A stretch of 64,000 nucleotides of DNA from Botryococcus braunii (Eukaryota; Chlorophyta; Trebouxiophyceae). Shown piece after piece: positions 31,915-40,895 of this stretch (within the stretch, counting starts at the first letter, position 1; every line of letters starts with the position of its first letter). The DNA lies in assembly GCA_002005505.1 (NCBI GenBank), contig KV908578.1, positions 168,818 to 232,817 on the forward strand, read 5' to 3'. The notes beneath the pieces are model-generated. The model searched no databases. It had not been told where the DNA came from and saw nothing but the letters and a program-made list of their open reading frames with translations. The position numbers and the translations under genes are program-made.

Positions 31915-34900
31915 TCACAGAAACTTGGCCAGTCCCAGTGAGTTACGATGTCCCAGAAACACTTGTCTAACTAGTGGTTTGGTAAAAATGTCAGCCACAT
32001 TTCTAGCAGATTGAATGTACTTGAATTCAACCTGCCCCTTTGCAATAGCTTCACGTGCGAAATGACAGCTAATTGCAATATGCTTTGTGTGTTTGGAGTA
32101 CACCGGATTCCTCAGGTGGTTTATACACCCTTGGTTGTCACAATGAATCTTCACTATCCACGGTAACACTCCAATTTCCTCCAGGAAACCTCTCAGCCAA
32201 TTTGCTTCCTTCACAACAGCACTTGCTGCCATGAATTCAGCCTCCACTGTTGAAGTGGCAACAGCAGATTGCTTTTTACTTCCCCACACTACTGCTCCTC
32301 CAAACACAGTGAGGACAAAGCCAGTGGTAGAGAAGCGATGATCCTGATCACCTCCATAGTCGGCATCCACATAGCCTTCTAGCTCTATCTCCCCCCCTCC
32401 GAGAGTTAGAACCAAATCTCGGGTTCCTTTCAGATACTTCAACACACGGATGGCTTCATTCCAATGTGCTGTGGTGGGAGATATGCGATAACGAGACAAT
32501 ACACCTACTGCCTGAGCTATATCGGGACGTGTGGTGTTGGCTATATACAGAAGAGACCCTACTAACTCACAGTAACGGTGACCTGGAGGTAGTGGACTGC
32601 CAGCACCAATGCTGTCGCTCCCATCTCTCGGTGCAGGCCTTTGGGACATTACGAAATCTTTTGTCATGGGAGTATCAGGTCCCACTGACTCAAGATCCAA
32701 GCCAAATTTCTCTACAAGTGCATCGATTTTAGGGATGCAACTCAGGGTGATCAGCCCTTTATCTCTATCTCTCATCACTTGACATCCCAAGAAATCCTTC
32801 ACTTCCCCAAGATCATGGATGGTGAATTCTTTCTTGAGAAGTCCCTTCACTCTCTCGATTTCTGACATGCCCTTGGAAACTATCAGAAGATCATCAACAT
32901 AGATCAGCACATAGGACTTTCCTCCATCAGTAGAGCATCTCACATACACTCCCGCATCACTCTTGCACACCTCATACCCCATGACTTCAAGTTTGTCATT
33001 CAGGGTTTTGTGCCAGGCACGTGGAGCCTGCTTCAGGCCATACAACGCCTTTCTCAATCGGCACACAATATTCTTATCACCATTCTCAAAGCCAGGAGGT
33101 TGCGTTACATATACTTCCTCCTCGAGCTCACCATTCAGAAAGGCGGTCTTAACGTCCACCTGATGAATTTCACAGCCCTCTCTTGCAGCAACAGCAAGCA
33201 GAGCTCTTCTAGCTCCATAGCTACTAGTAGGAGCAAAGACCTCCATCACATCCACTCCAGGGATTTGTCTGCATCCCTGTGCCACTAATCTGGCCTTGAA
33301 TCTCACAACATTGCCATGTGCATCCATTTTCACTGAAAATATCCAGTGAACTGGAATAACCTTATGTCCACGAGGTCTCGGAACATACTCCATGACCTCA
33401 TGAGTATCTAGAGAATTTTGCTCTTCCTGCATAGCTGCCTTCCAGTATTCCCACTGGGGAGACATCTGTGCTTCTCTCAAATTAGAGGGAACGTGAATTT
33501 TCCCAAATCTGACACCTGTGTGCTTTTCCTCTGAATTGCCTGATTTTCTCTCACTTTGTCCAGAACCCACTACTCTTCCACTGACACTCGCTGAGTTACA
33601 CATCACAGGCTCTCCAGTAGAAGTAGAATGCTCTCTCATAGCACGCTCTCGCTTGGACTCACACTTGGCTTTGCACAAGTTACTCTGCTCATCCCTCACA
33701 TCATCCTCCCATGCACAGGTACCTCTCGGACAGTCTTTGTAATTTGGAATCCCTTCACATTGTCCAGACTTCCGATTCACCTCCTCAGACACACTCTGAC
33801 ATGCCTGCAAGAGTTCAGACTCTTCAGGTCTCTCACAAGCAACATCGGGATATGGCAGAGTGTCTGCATACTTCCCCTGATTTATGTGATCCACATGCCT
33901 CTCAGACCGACTGCATGTCACTGTTGGGAGTGACCTCACATCTCTGACATCACTCTCCCAGGCACAGGTACCTCTCAGTGAGCACTTGTAATTTGGTCTG
34001 TCTCCACAATGTCTGTGCTCCTGATTCACCTCCTCCTCTCGTCCCTTACATGGAGTCAAGGATGCAGATCCTGTCTCCCGCTCACAATCATGTTTGGCTG
34101 GTGCAGAGAAAGCATATGATGCTTCCTCTGACCGGTGGCTGCCACCACAGTCCCGTCCAGGAGTGCTCTGACTGGACGGGTTGCCAGAAGAACTCTGCAT
34201 GGTCACATCTCTTACATTTCTCTCAGTCACTGAACAAGACCCACCCATACTGCTCAGCTCCCCGGGACCATTTGCAGCTTTGCATGTAGCTGCCCCCCTC
34301 ACTGCACTCACATGCAATTCATGCCCCTCATGTGAATCACCCTCTAGCTGCACTTCCCCTGGTCCCTGTGACAGAGAGTCACATTCAGTCAACCCCTCTC
34401 GCTCTCTGCTCTCTCCCTTCTCCTGTGGCAGCAGGAGGTCTTTGGCGGCAGTGCGTTGTTCGTGTCGTTGAGCCCGGGTCAGGCCATCCAATTGGTGGTT
34501 GCGGCAATCAGACCTAGTTGGTCTGAGGACCTCCTGGGCTCGCTCCATCTGCGGTCGAAGGTGGGAGTCCTGTCTCACTCCTCTGGCTAAGTCCTGTACT
34601 GCCTCCAGGGTTTGATCCATCTCCACTGGGTCACACAGTCTTCTGGATTCAGGCTCGGGCTCAGCCTCACTGGGGGGTCCTGTGACAGGCTGTGTGGGGA
34701 GGTTGCTGGAGGCTGGCAGGTACTCAGGCTCACTGTGTGGGTCATCAAGATCTGTCTCAAGGCTGATGTTGGTTGTGCCAGGGGAGGTGCCGGGAAAGAC
34801 TGGGGGAGTGTCACTTGCAGAGGGCTCAGGACACAGAAACTCTGTAGACTGTGTTGAGGAAACGCTCATGCCAACCCGAGAGGCTCCCCTGAGGTGCTCC

Positions 34901-37317
34901 ACGAAAACCACATCTCTGCTCTCCTTCCAGATACCCCCTCCCACATAGATCCGATAGGCTTTGGAGGAGGCTGAGTAACCAGTAAGCATCCCTGGCACAG
35001 TTTTAGGGGAAAACACAGAGCGCTGGACATCAGGAATGTGCACAAAGGCCAAGCAACCCCAGGTACGCAGTGGGGTTACATTTGGTTTGTAGCCAAAAAA
35101 TAATTCTGATGGCGTGCGGTCCCTCCCGGTACTGGGACCCATGTTCAGTAGGGTGCATGCAGTTTCCAGGGCCTCCTTCCACAACGTTGGACTGGCAGCT
35201 GCAAAAGCCAGAAGAGTCCTGGTACGTTCCTTGAGGGTGCGATTGGCTCTTTCAGCCGCTCCATTCTGTTGCGGGGTGTAAGGAGCTGAGGTCTCCAATT
35301 TAGTCCCCTGGGATGCACAAAATTCTTTGAACGTGGCATTCAGAAATTCAGTTCCACGGTCACACCGGACACACTTCACTTTGGTTTTCTTCTGGGTCTG
35401 CCAGTATAGAATGAGGTCCCTCACAGCAGCACTGATGGCATCTTTGGACTTCACAGGCAGGACCGCCTTTAACTGAGATGACTCATCCAAAGCAGTCACC
35501 CAGTAACGTTCACCAGTTACTGCAGCAGGAAAAATGGGGCCCACAGTGTCAATATGTACTCTGTCAAGTGGTTCAACAGCTGGTCTACTGCTTATTCCAA
35601 ATGGAGGCCGAGACGTCTTTCCCTCAATACATGCTTCACAGTAGACTGGACAATTGGAGCAGGGACATAGGGATGTATCAAGTCCCGAGACCAGGTCCTC
35701 ATTGGTTAGGCGCTGCATCCATGTTTCACCTGGATGTCCCATTCTGCTATGCCAGAGGTATCGTCTGGCACAGTTGTGTGAGTTTTGGGTGGGGGTTTTG
35801 GACTTCACAGCAGCTGAAATTCTTCTGTGGTTAACACTGGGACTCAGAGCTACAACTTGATGAATATAAAATAGCCCTTTCTCTGCACTGATCCGAGACC
35901 TCCAGCTGTTTGGACCACAGACTTCAGTGAACGCTCCAACATCATCTGTGCGAAAGACTGCCCCATCCCGCAATGCTGCAGATACTGACAGTATGTTTGA
36001 GGTTGCAGAAGGAACACACTGAACATGATGTATCCACAGGGGAACTCCCACTCGACTGAGGATGCAGACAGAGCCTGATGCTACAATTCCTCCAGTGGCA
36101 TCTGAAGTGGCCAGATGTAATGGGATGGGTTTGGCATGCACAGTTGGATTATGTAGTAGGGTCACATCATTCACCAGATGTACAGATGCTCCACTGTCCA
36201 CCAGCCAGGATTGCAGAGACGAATTTCTGACAGGAGTCTTCAGGATGTTGAGGGAAATTATGTATGGCATACCTCCAGGTGGTGGAGGTGGGGGAGCTGG
36301 GGGTTGGAACCATGCCGGAAAGGCATCCAGTCCAGGGTGCGCCAGCTGGGCTGCAGGAGGGTGTGGGCCACCCATATGTGGAGGTCCCTGTGGCCACATT
36401 CCCTGCAATTGTTGGACCGCTGCCACTACGTTCCGTTGGGTCTCCTCGTCCCGCTTCCTCTTTCGACAGTCCCTCCAGTAATGCCCCTTCTTATTGCAGT
36501 AGTTGCAGATGCCCTTAGTCTCGGACTTGGCCTCAGAGACAGTTGGTTGGGCCTGCTGATGGACTGCACTGGCAGCTGGTGGGGTATTGGCTCCACTGGA
36601 GCCTTGTCCAAGAGCCAAAACCCTTGGTTGGCGAGGAGCATATTCATCAAAACCCACTGCAGCTGCTGTGTTGCGCAGAAGTCCAGCCAGCTTCTCCAGG
36701 GGTTGTGCTGCAGCAGTTGTGATCATTCCTGGCTCTTTAGCTGCATCAGGCAAGCCCTGCACAATCTGGGTTGCAACGTGTGCATCCAGTAGAGCATGGT
36801 TGTTCCTGTCAAGGCATGCCTTCAGGTTGATCATTCTGTTGACATATTGCGAAATCGTCTCGTCATGTTTCATTCCCTGGCTCATTTCTTGGAGCCAATC
36901 TGCATTGGCCTCGATATTATATCCACCAATAAACTTTCTGCAGATGAACTCATATGCATCATAAGCAGAGGGCAGATTAGACAGAGGTCCCAGCCATTCC
37001 TCTGGGACTGACTCATAAATCAGTAACATTGCGGCTGCGTCATGTGCTGTACCAGGCATAGCCTCCAGGATGGCAGGCAAAGACCCTTTTGACTCATTTG
37101 CTGCCAAAAATGCATTCTTCCAAACAATAATATTTGTCCCCCGTTCCTTCAGTTTTATGTGTACCTTGACATTTGTTGGGATAATCTTGGGCAGCTCATC
37201 TCCGCTGCCTCTTGAGGTGCTGGGAGTACACGGTTCTCTGATGGGTGTGGATGAGGCTGGTTCACTGCTTGACGTTGATGCTCCACTAGCTGATGATCCT
37301 TTCTTCTTGGAAGTCAT
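31915..37317 (-). CDS. E3 Gag-Pol polyprotein (Copia)
   Basis: 1800 residues from ATG at 37317. Gag ~1-270, then CCHC knuckle CNYCNKKGHYWRDC (271-284) and a Pro-rich linker. Protease: SWLVDSGASVHLVND (D ~374). Pre-integrase: LWHSRMGHPGETWMQRL and CPVYCEACIEGKTSRPP. Integrase DDE: HIDTVGPIFPAAV, RCDRGTEFLNATF, NGAAERANRTLKER. A ~400-residue charged linker follows, with two copies of the motif EEVN...C...PNYK...[58 protein letters not shown] (~1470). RNase H: VDADYGGDQDHRFSTTGF, VATSTVEAEFMAAS, HCDNQGCINHLRN, ending NVADIFTKPLVRQ. Every catalytic motif is intact and gag and pol share one frame, as is usual for many Copia elements. It is probably processed by its own protease. The element looks potentially autonomous. 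Confidence 0.96.
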   Translation of the reverse strand: MTSKKKGSSASGASTSSSEPASSTPIREPCTPSTSRGSGDELPKIIPTNVKVHIKLKERGTNIIVWKNAFLAANESKGSLPAILEAMPGTAHDAAAMLLIYESVPEEWLGPLSNLPSAYDAYEFICRKFIGGYNIEANADWLQEMSQGMKHDETISQYVNRMINLKACLDRNNHALLDAHVATQIVQGLPDAAKEPGMITTAAAQPLEKLAGLLRNTAAAVGFDEYAPRQPRVLALGQGSSGANTPPAASAVHQQAQPTVSEAKSETKGICNYCNKKGHYWRDCRKRKRDEETQRNVVAAVQQLQGMWPQGPPHMGGPHPPAAQLAHPGLDAFPAWFQPPAPPPPPPGGMPYIISLNILKTPVRNSSLQSWLVDSGASVHLVNDVTLLHNPTVHAKPIPLHLATSDATGGIVASGSVCILSRVGVPLWIHHVQCVPSATSNILSVSAALRDGAVFRTDDVGAFTEVCGPNSWRSRISAEKGLFYIHQVVALSPSVNHRRISAAVKSKTPTQNSHNCARRYLWHSRMGHPGETWMQRLTNEDLVSGLDTSLCPCSNCPVYCEACIEGKTSRPPFGISSRPAVEPLDRVHIDTVGPIFPAAVTGERYWVTALDESSQLKAVLPVKSKDAISAAVRDLILYWQTQKKTKVKCVRCDRGTEFLNATFKEFCASQGTKLETSAPYTPQQNGAAERANRTLKERTRTLLAFAAASPTLWKEALETACTLLNMGPSTGRDRTPSELFFGYKPNVTPLRTWGCLAFVHIPDVQRSVFSPKTVPGMLTGYSASSKAYRIYVGGGIWKESRDVVFVEHLRGASRVGMSVSSTQSTEFLCPEPSASDTPPVFPGTSPGTTNISLETDLDDPHSEPEYLPASSNLPTQPVTGPPSEAEPEPESRRLCDPVEMDQTLEAVQDLARGVRQDSHLRPQMERAQEVLRPTRSDCRNHQLDGLTRAQRHEQRTAAKDLLLPQEKGESREREGLTECDSLSQGPGEVQLEGDSHEGHELHVSAVRGAATCKAANGPGELSSMGGSCSVTERNVRDVTMQSSSGNPSSQSTPGRDCGGSHRSEEASYAFSAPAKHDCERETGSASLTPCKGREEEVNQEHRHCGDRPNYKCSLRGTCAWESDVRDVRSLPTVTCSRSERHVDHINQGKYADTLPYPDVACERPEESELLQACQSVSEEVNRKSGQCEGIPNYKDCPRGTCAWEDDVRDEQSNLCKAKCESKRERAMREHSTSTGEPVMCNSASVSGRVVGSGQSERKSGNSEEKHTGVRFGKIHVPSNLREAQMSPQWEYWKAAMQEEQNSLDTHEVMEYVPRPRGHKVIPVHWIFSVKMDAHGNVVRFKARLVAQGCRQIPGVDVMEVFAPTSSYGARRALLAVAAREGCEIHQVDVKTAFLNGELEEEVYVTQPPGFENGDKNIVCRLRKALYGLKQAPRAWHKTLNDKLEVMGYEVCKSDAGVYVRCSTDGGKSYVLIYVDDLLIVSKGMSEIERVKGLLKKEFTIHDLGEVKDFLGCQVMRDRDKGLITLSCIPKIDALVEKFGLDLESVGPDTPMTKDFVMSQRPAPRDGSDSIGAGSPLPPGHRYCELVGSLLYIANTTRPDIAQAVGVLSRYRISPTTAHWNEAIRVLKYLKGTRDLVLTLGGGEIELEGYVDADYGGDQDHRFSTTGFVLTVFGGAVVWGSKKQSAVATSTVEAEFMAASAVVKEANWLRGFLEEIGVLPWIVKIHCDNQGCINHLRNPVYSKHTKHIAISCHFAREAIAKGQVEFKYIQSARNVADIFTKPLVRQVFLGHRNSLGLAKFL

Positions 37318-37586
37318 AATTCCCCAGTTGTCTTATAACTCCAGTACTCGCAAGGTAGCAGCAAGATCTTACTTCTGAACCAGGTGGGTTGAGCTAACGG
37401 ACAGCCAACGTGAAGGTGAAAGATGTAGTCTTTGACGATAAAGGCTCTCTCGTCAGGATTGCGGTCTCCACGTTGTCCTCCTTCTCTGATTAGTTCGTTG
37501 TATGACGGAGGTCCTGATCTCAAGCGCGCTGGAACGTTGAGGTTGGTGGTCTTCCTGGCTGTTTGCTTTGTCCGCTTCTTCGCCAT
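37314..37586 (-). CDS. small upstream ORF of E3 with histone-H3-tail-like N-terminus
   Basis: 90 codons with an ATG start. Its TGA overlaps the gag ATG (ATGA at 37317-37314), a layout suited to termination-reinitiation. It starts MAKKRTKQTARKTTNLN. The stretch RTKQTARK equals residues 2-9 of mature histone H3, followed by T-T where H3 has S-T. The rest, SGPPSYNELIREGGQRG and DERAFIVKDYIF, aligns with the E2 small ORF, so the frame is conserved between two diverged elements. The last ~35 residues differ from E2 and may be a frameshifted end. In H3, the QTARKS/T context around Lys9 is the site read by HP1-type chromodomains and written by SUV39/G9a-type methyltransferases. A role in chromatin targeting is an inference. 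It could also be a basic RNA- or DNA-binding leader. Confidence 0.6.
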   Translation of the reverse strand: MAKKRTKQTARKTTNLNVPARLRSGPPSYNELIREGGQRGDRNPDERAFIVKDYIFHLHVGCPLAQPTWFRSKILLLPCEYWSYKTTGEL

Positions 37587-37640
37587 TCACAGTCTAGTGA
37601 GCTCCGATTTAGGCGCCACCCACTCTCAGCATCCGAGCCC

Positions 37641-37654
37641 GTGGGCCCATAACC
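37641..37654 (-). promoter_or_regulatory. half-tRNA primer-binding site of E3
   Basis: The minus strand reads GGTTATGGGCCCAC directly after the LTR end ATTTCA. It is complementary to the anticodon arm of initiator tRNA-Met, as in E2. Confidence 0.8.
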
Positions 37655-38345
37655 TGAAATATTCTGGGCTTGGCGTATCCTGCATGGTGGCGGCACGGAG
37701 GGTGTTAGACGATGTCCTCCTACTTGTGCGTTGTTAAGTAGGCACGGACATATACAAGTCAAGGACTGGTTAGCAACTGATTGATAGGCACCCGGAGTGC
37801 CACTATAGTTCCAACCAAGTGTTACAATATCTCTCATCTCTCCTAACAAGGTGACGCAGTTCAAACACGCCTAACCTGCTCTCACCCAGGTCGTGTTCAT
37901 TACTTTGTCCGATGAGCTAAACTCAACTCTATATGTCTAACATGTTCTAACAATGTTCATCTGAGTGCTAAATCCAGGAATACAATAAGGATTAAGTCAC
38001 CTGCATGGTGGCGGCACGGAGGGTGTTAGACGATGTCCTCCTACTTGTGCGTTGTTAAGTAGGCACGGACATATACAAGTCAAGGACTGGTTAGCAACTG
38101 ATTGATAGGCACCCGGAGTGCCACTATAGTTCCAACCAAGTGCCTTCCCTATCCGTGCTTGCCCCATATGCCTCCTTTCTACAAACGTGTCTGTAACTTG
38201 CGTTATGATAGTCTTCGTTCAAATGCATGTATTGCCTGGCAGAACTCAGGGTTCTGCCTCTCTTTCCTAATTGGTATTGTCTTCATACGGAGACTTGCCA
38301 TTATTACTCCTCTGAGGGAAAGGCATAAAATTAATTAACACAACA
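37655..38345 (-). repeat. 5' LTR of E3 (691 bp, long form)
   Basis: Contains two identical 142-bp blocks (38001-38142, first in transcription order, and 37680-37821), separated by a 179-bp spacer. A CATATG motif lies ~27 nt before the first block (CACTTGG), the likely transcription start. The U5-like end is GATACGCCAAGCCC. Confidence 0.93.
37680..38000 (-). other. predicted LTR intron of E3 (spacer plus block 2) with internal poly(A) signal
   Basis: On the minus strand block 1 ends ACCATGCAG|GTGACT. The segment contains TTGTAA (TTACA on the plus strand, 37822-37826) immediately before block 2, and ends GTCTAACACCC...CCATGCAG| before GATACGCC. CTAAC is a good branch-site match ~26 nt before the AG. 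Precise removal yields exactly the 3' LTR form. The solo LTR has the same layout at 55128-55451. Confidence 0.65.
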
Positions 38346-38422
38346 GAAGTTGATGTTCTAACAGTCTTACATAAGCAGTCTTTGTGGAGTCAACCTTGAA
38401 TCGTTAATTAGCTATCGCTAAA

Positions 38423-38426
<4 letters not shown>
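38346..38426. other. E3 flank
   Basis: Starts with the GAAGT target duplication and then unique sequence. The original host sequence should read from ...ATGTCAGAAGT (31526) into TGATGTTC (38351). Confidence 0.8.
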
Positions 38427-38516
<90 letters not shown>

Positions 38517-38529
38517 TGTGTGTGTGTGT

Positions 38530-38605
<76 letters not shown>

Positions 38606-38625
38606 TGTGTGTGTGTGTGTGTGTT
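38427..38625. repeat. (GT)n microsatellite
   Basis: About 200 bp of GT with three GTGGTG phase breaks. Confidence 0.97.
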
Positions 38626-38660
38626 ACAAAGCACACTATTGATACACGTTCTAAAGATAT

Positions 38661-38688
38661 CTAGGACTGTAATCGATTACAGTCCTAG
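38661..38688. repeat. perfect 28-bp palindrome
   Basis: CTAGGACTGTAATC followed by its exact reverse complement. Confidence 0.92.
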
Positions 38689-39045
38689 CAGCTAAATAAT
38701 CTGTACATGATACTATTAGATAAGCCGTGTTGACCGCTTATTAATCTGTGTACCGGTATGTATTTGTTTTTGATTTATAAAGGCTTTGTACATCTTATTA
38801 AGTTAATGACGAAGGGGACTTGTTCTCACTGAACTTCCCCTGAACTTCTCCGTCAACTATTTCCGATAGCCCATTATGGAATCCGCGCAGTCGCAGCCAG
38901 CGCCGGTCAGTTGATCATACCGACATCCTTCTCGTGGCCCTAGAGGCTGGTCTTCACGCCTAGTGGCTGGTCTTTGGATGTAATTTTCCTTCCTTCCCGA
39001 CCATGATAATAACGTAACGTCTTCACATCTTTTGCATGGCTGACC

Positions 39046-39357
39046 CTACCATTTGGCTTCTTGGAGCCAGCGTCTAGGGCCACGAGAAGCCAAATGTAAC
39101 GTCTTCACATCTTTTGGAACACCTGACCTCTCAATATAAATATACAGACCCGGGTCTCCAAAATAGTCCGGGACTTCAAAGTGAGCCCTGACAAAAGGAA
39201 TGGGATACTCTGAATATTCTGGTCTTCTCGGATGCTGTTGACGTAGTGCAGGTCGTAGTCCTCTTCCTCTTCCTCTTGTTGTTGTGAATGGTCTTGGTGT
39301 CCGTTGCTCTTCCGGTTCTGGTGTGTCTTCGATCGCTATGACCTCCTCCTCTGGCAT
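39046..39357 (-). CDS. hypothetical 103-residue frame next to R5 LTR
   Basis: ATG start; reads MPEEEVIAIEDTPEPEEQR, then an Arg-Gly stretch (TRGRGRGLRP), EYPIPFVRAHFEVPDYFGD and GVPKDVKTLHLASRG. I do not recognise it. The acidic start plus RG-rich stretch resembles nucleic-acid-binding linkers. Its 3' end lies in an inverted repeat (CATTTGGCTTCT and AGAAGCCAAATG arms, ~39050-39098), and the word GATGTGAAGACGTTAC occurs twice there, at ~39012 and ~39095. The frame may be chance, or the start of an element whose LTR is R5. Confidence 0.3.
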   Translation of the reverse strand: MPEEEVIAIEDTPEPEEQRTPRPFTTTRGRGRGLRPALRQQHPRRPEYSEYPIPFVRAHFEVPDYFGDPGLYIYIERSGVPKDVKTLHLASRGPRRWLQEAKW

Positions 39358-39867
39358 GCAGCAAGCGGTGGGCCCAGCGCCTTTGTAGTGTATTGGTTGG
39401 AGGATGCCGTAACTCTCAGCGGTACGTTTGCATGTTGATTGTCATTTCCTGTGAACACCACCAAGTAATATCAATGTATATATAGACCAGTGCTCGCACT
39501 GCCGTCTATATCTGCCGACTGCTCTCTGATCAGGGCGCCCTTGGCCCTCAGCAGTCCCAGGAGTTTGACGGCTACTCCCAACCGATCGCTATTAACCAGT
39601 GTGTAACTCTCAACACACAAATAGCCTTACTGTTCTTCCAACAGTAACAAACAAGCAATGCAACTCCTGTATTGCAATGAGTGAGATAGCCGTTTATCAA
39701 GCAGTCATTCAATACAGAGCAAACACTTATCAGCTTGGAGCTCGAACCTAGATGTATTCCACATCCAATCGACTCATTACAATGGTTTATGTATATTTAC
39801 CTGTGAACACCACCAAGTAATATCAATGTATATATAGACCAGTGCTCGCACTGCCGTCTATATCTGC

Positions 39868-39978
39868 CTGCAACCCGAGCATTACGTCTTTACTGGTGGG
39901 TCATCAGTGTCCTCTAAATATATCTAAACCACAGCACACACACACACACACACTAACTATCCACATATGTGTACGTAC
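39868..39978 (-). other. intron 3 of R5 LTR
   Basis: AGTCG|GTACGT ... GGGTTGCAG|GCAGAT, 111 bp, containing a short (CA)n. The spliced copy joins the exons exactly at 39515/39516. Confidence 0.88.
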
Positions 39979-40049
39979 CGACTGCTCTCTGATCAGGGCG
40001 CCCTTGGCCCTCAGCAGTCCCAGGAGTTTGACGGCTACTCCCAACCGAT

Positions 40050-40135
40050 CTGCACAATACGTGGTTCACTAGGGATCTTAACAAAACAGTTATTCAACTA
40101 GCAGGAGCATGCTTGTTATGCGTATCTGTACTCAC
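40050..40135 (-). other. intron 2 of R5 LTR
   Basis: TAGCG|GTGAGT ... ATTGTGCAG|ATCGG, 86 bp. It is absent from the spliced copy (junction 39586/39587). The GTGAGT donor is conserved at 9131 in the other R5 LTR. Confidence 0.9.
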
Positions 40136-40214
40136 CGCTATTAACCAGTGTGAAACTCTCAACACACAAATAGCCTTACTGTTCTTCCACAGTAACAAAC
40201 AAGCAATGCAACTC

Positions 40215-40336
40215 CTGCAACACAAGCACATGTATTACTTCATTATCAACAATGATAACAGCAAGCATGCGCCTAAACCCTGAGATCGCAGCCACCCGGC
40301 TGCGACCGTTACCCTTACCATCGATCGCAAGCTAAC
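40215..40336 (-). other. intron 1 of R5 LTR
   Basis: ATACAG|GTTAGC ... TGTGTTGCAG|GAGTTG, 122 bp. It is absent from the spliced copy (junction 39666/39667). The matching intron at 8910-9051 keeps GT-AG. Confidence 0.9.
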
Positions 40337-40895
40337 CTGTATTGCAATGAGTGAGATAGTCGTTTATCAAGCAGTCATTCAATACAGAGCAAACACTTAT
40401 CAGCTTGGAGCTCGAACCTAGATGTATTCCACATCCAATCGACTGCCAAGCTCGCTCGCGATCTGGCGTTTCTATGCTTCCTGATCGTAACCGGCGGTAA
40501 CAGTACAGTTCCGTTTGAGAAGCCGTACCGTACTGCAGGGCCACATAAACAACCCTGACTTGGCCCTATGCCAACGTGTAGCTCTGCAGCTGCACCATGG
40601 ATCCTAAACTTATACACGTGTACACACTCAATGGAGTCTTTACCTTGTGACCACACCGTCACTAGTACAAGACCTGTACTGCATGGAGGTCACTATATGA
40701 TCAACCTGACTGATCACCATACATTACCCTAGATACGCAATCAGGCGCATCTTCTTCCTTGTACTCCACACGTGGAGAAGTTCAAGTTATACAATGTTTC
40801 CTAAAACCACTTGATAAACTGACAGTGCCCTTGCATCTATGTACGTTTGCCGTCATGTATCTATACGTACCTATGATATATCAGTTTATACAACA

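Larger units (their letters stand above)
31522..38350 (-). mobile_element. Copia element E3, intact gag-pol frame
   Basis: Minus-strand Copia element. The target duplication is GAAGT on both sides (31522-31526 and 38346-38350). 3' LTR 31527-31896, 5' LTR 37655-38345, half-tRNA primer site, polypurine tract, a small upstream ORF and one uninterrupted 1800-codon gag-pol ORF. The LTRs differ by one 321-bp segment that has GT-AG ends; otherwise they are nearly identical. The element therefore inserted fairly recently. Confidence 0.96.
39384..40895 (-). mobile_element. R5 solo LTR with three introns and a spliced internal copy
   Basis: Minus strand, TGTTGTATAAAC to CACTACA. Flanks are GCCTT (39379-39383) and CCCTT (40896-40900), a near 5-bp target duplication. 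Transcription-order content: U3-like region with GAAACGCCAGATCG; block 1 with four exons and three introns (from ~40444 to 39801); 25-bp spacer GTAAATATACATAAACCATT followed by GTAAT; block 2, the same four exons joined without introns (39775-39449); then GAAATGACAATC and the LTR end. Exon sequences of the two blocks are almost identical. No long reading frame spans the exons. A related truncated copy is at 8375-9190. Confidence 0.8.

Noticed and set aside
34181..34471. Plus-strand open frames across E3 and E4 (for example 36062-36792, 49130-49556, 52162-52404)
   Set aside because: Antisense shadows of the gag-pol frames.
39366..39380. TGGGCCCACC next to the R5 LTR end as a primer-binding site, making R5 a 5' LTR
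   Set aside because: Only 10 nt match, the rest (AAGGCGC) does not. The near 5-bp target duplication GCCTT/CCCTT on both sides fits a solo LTR better.
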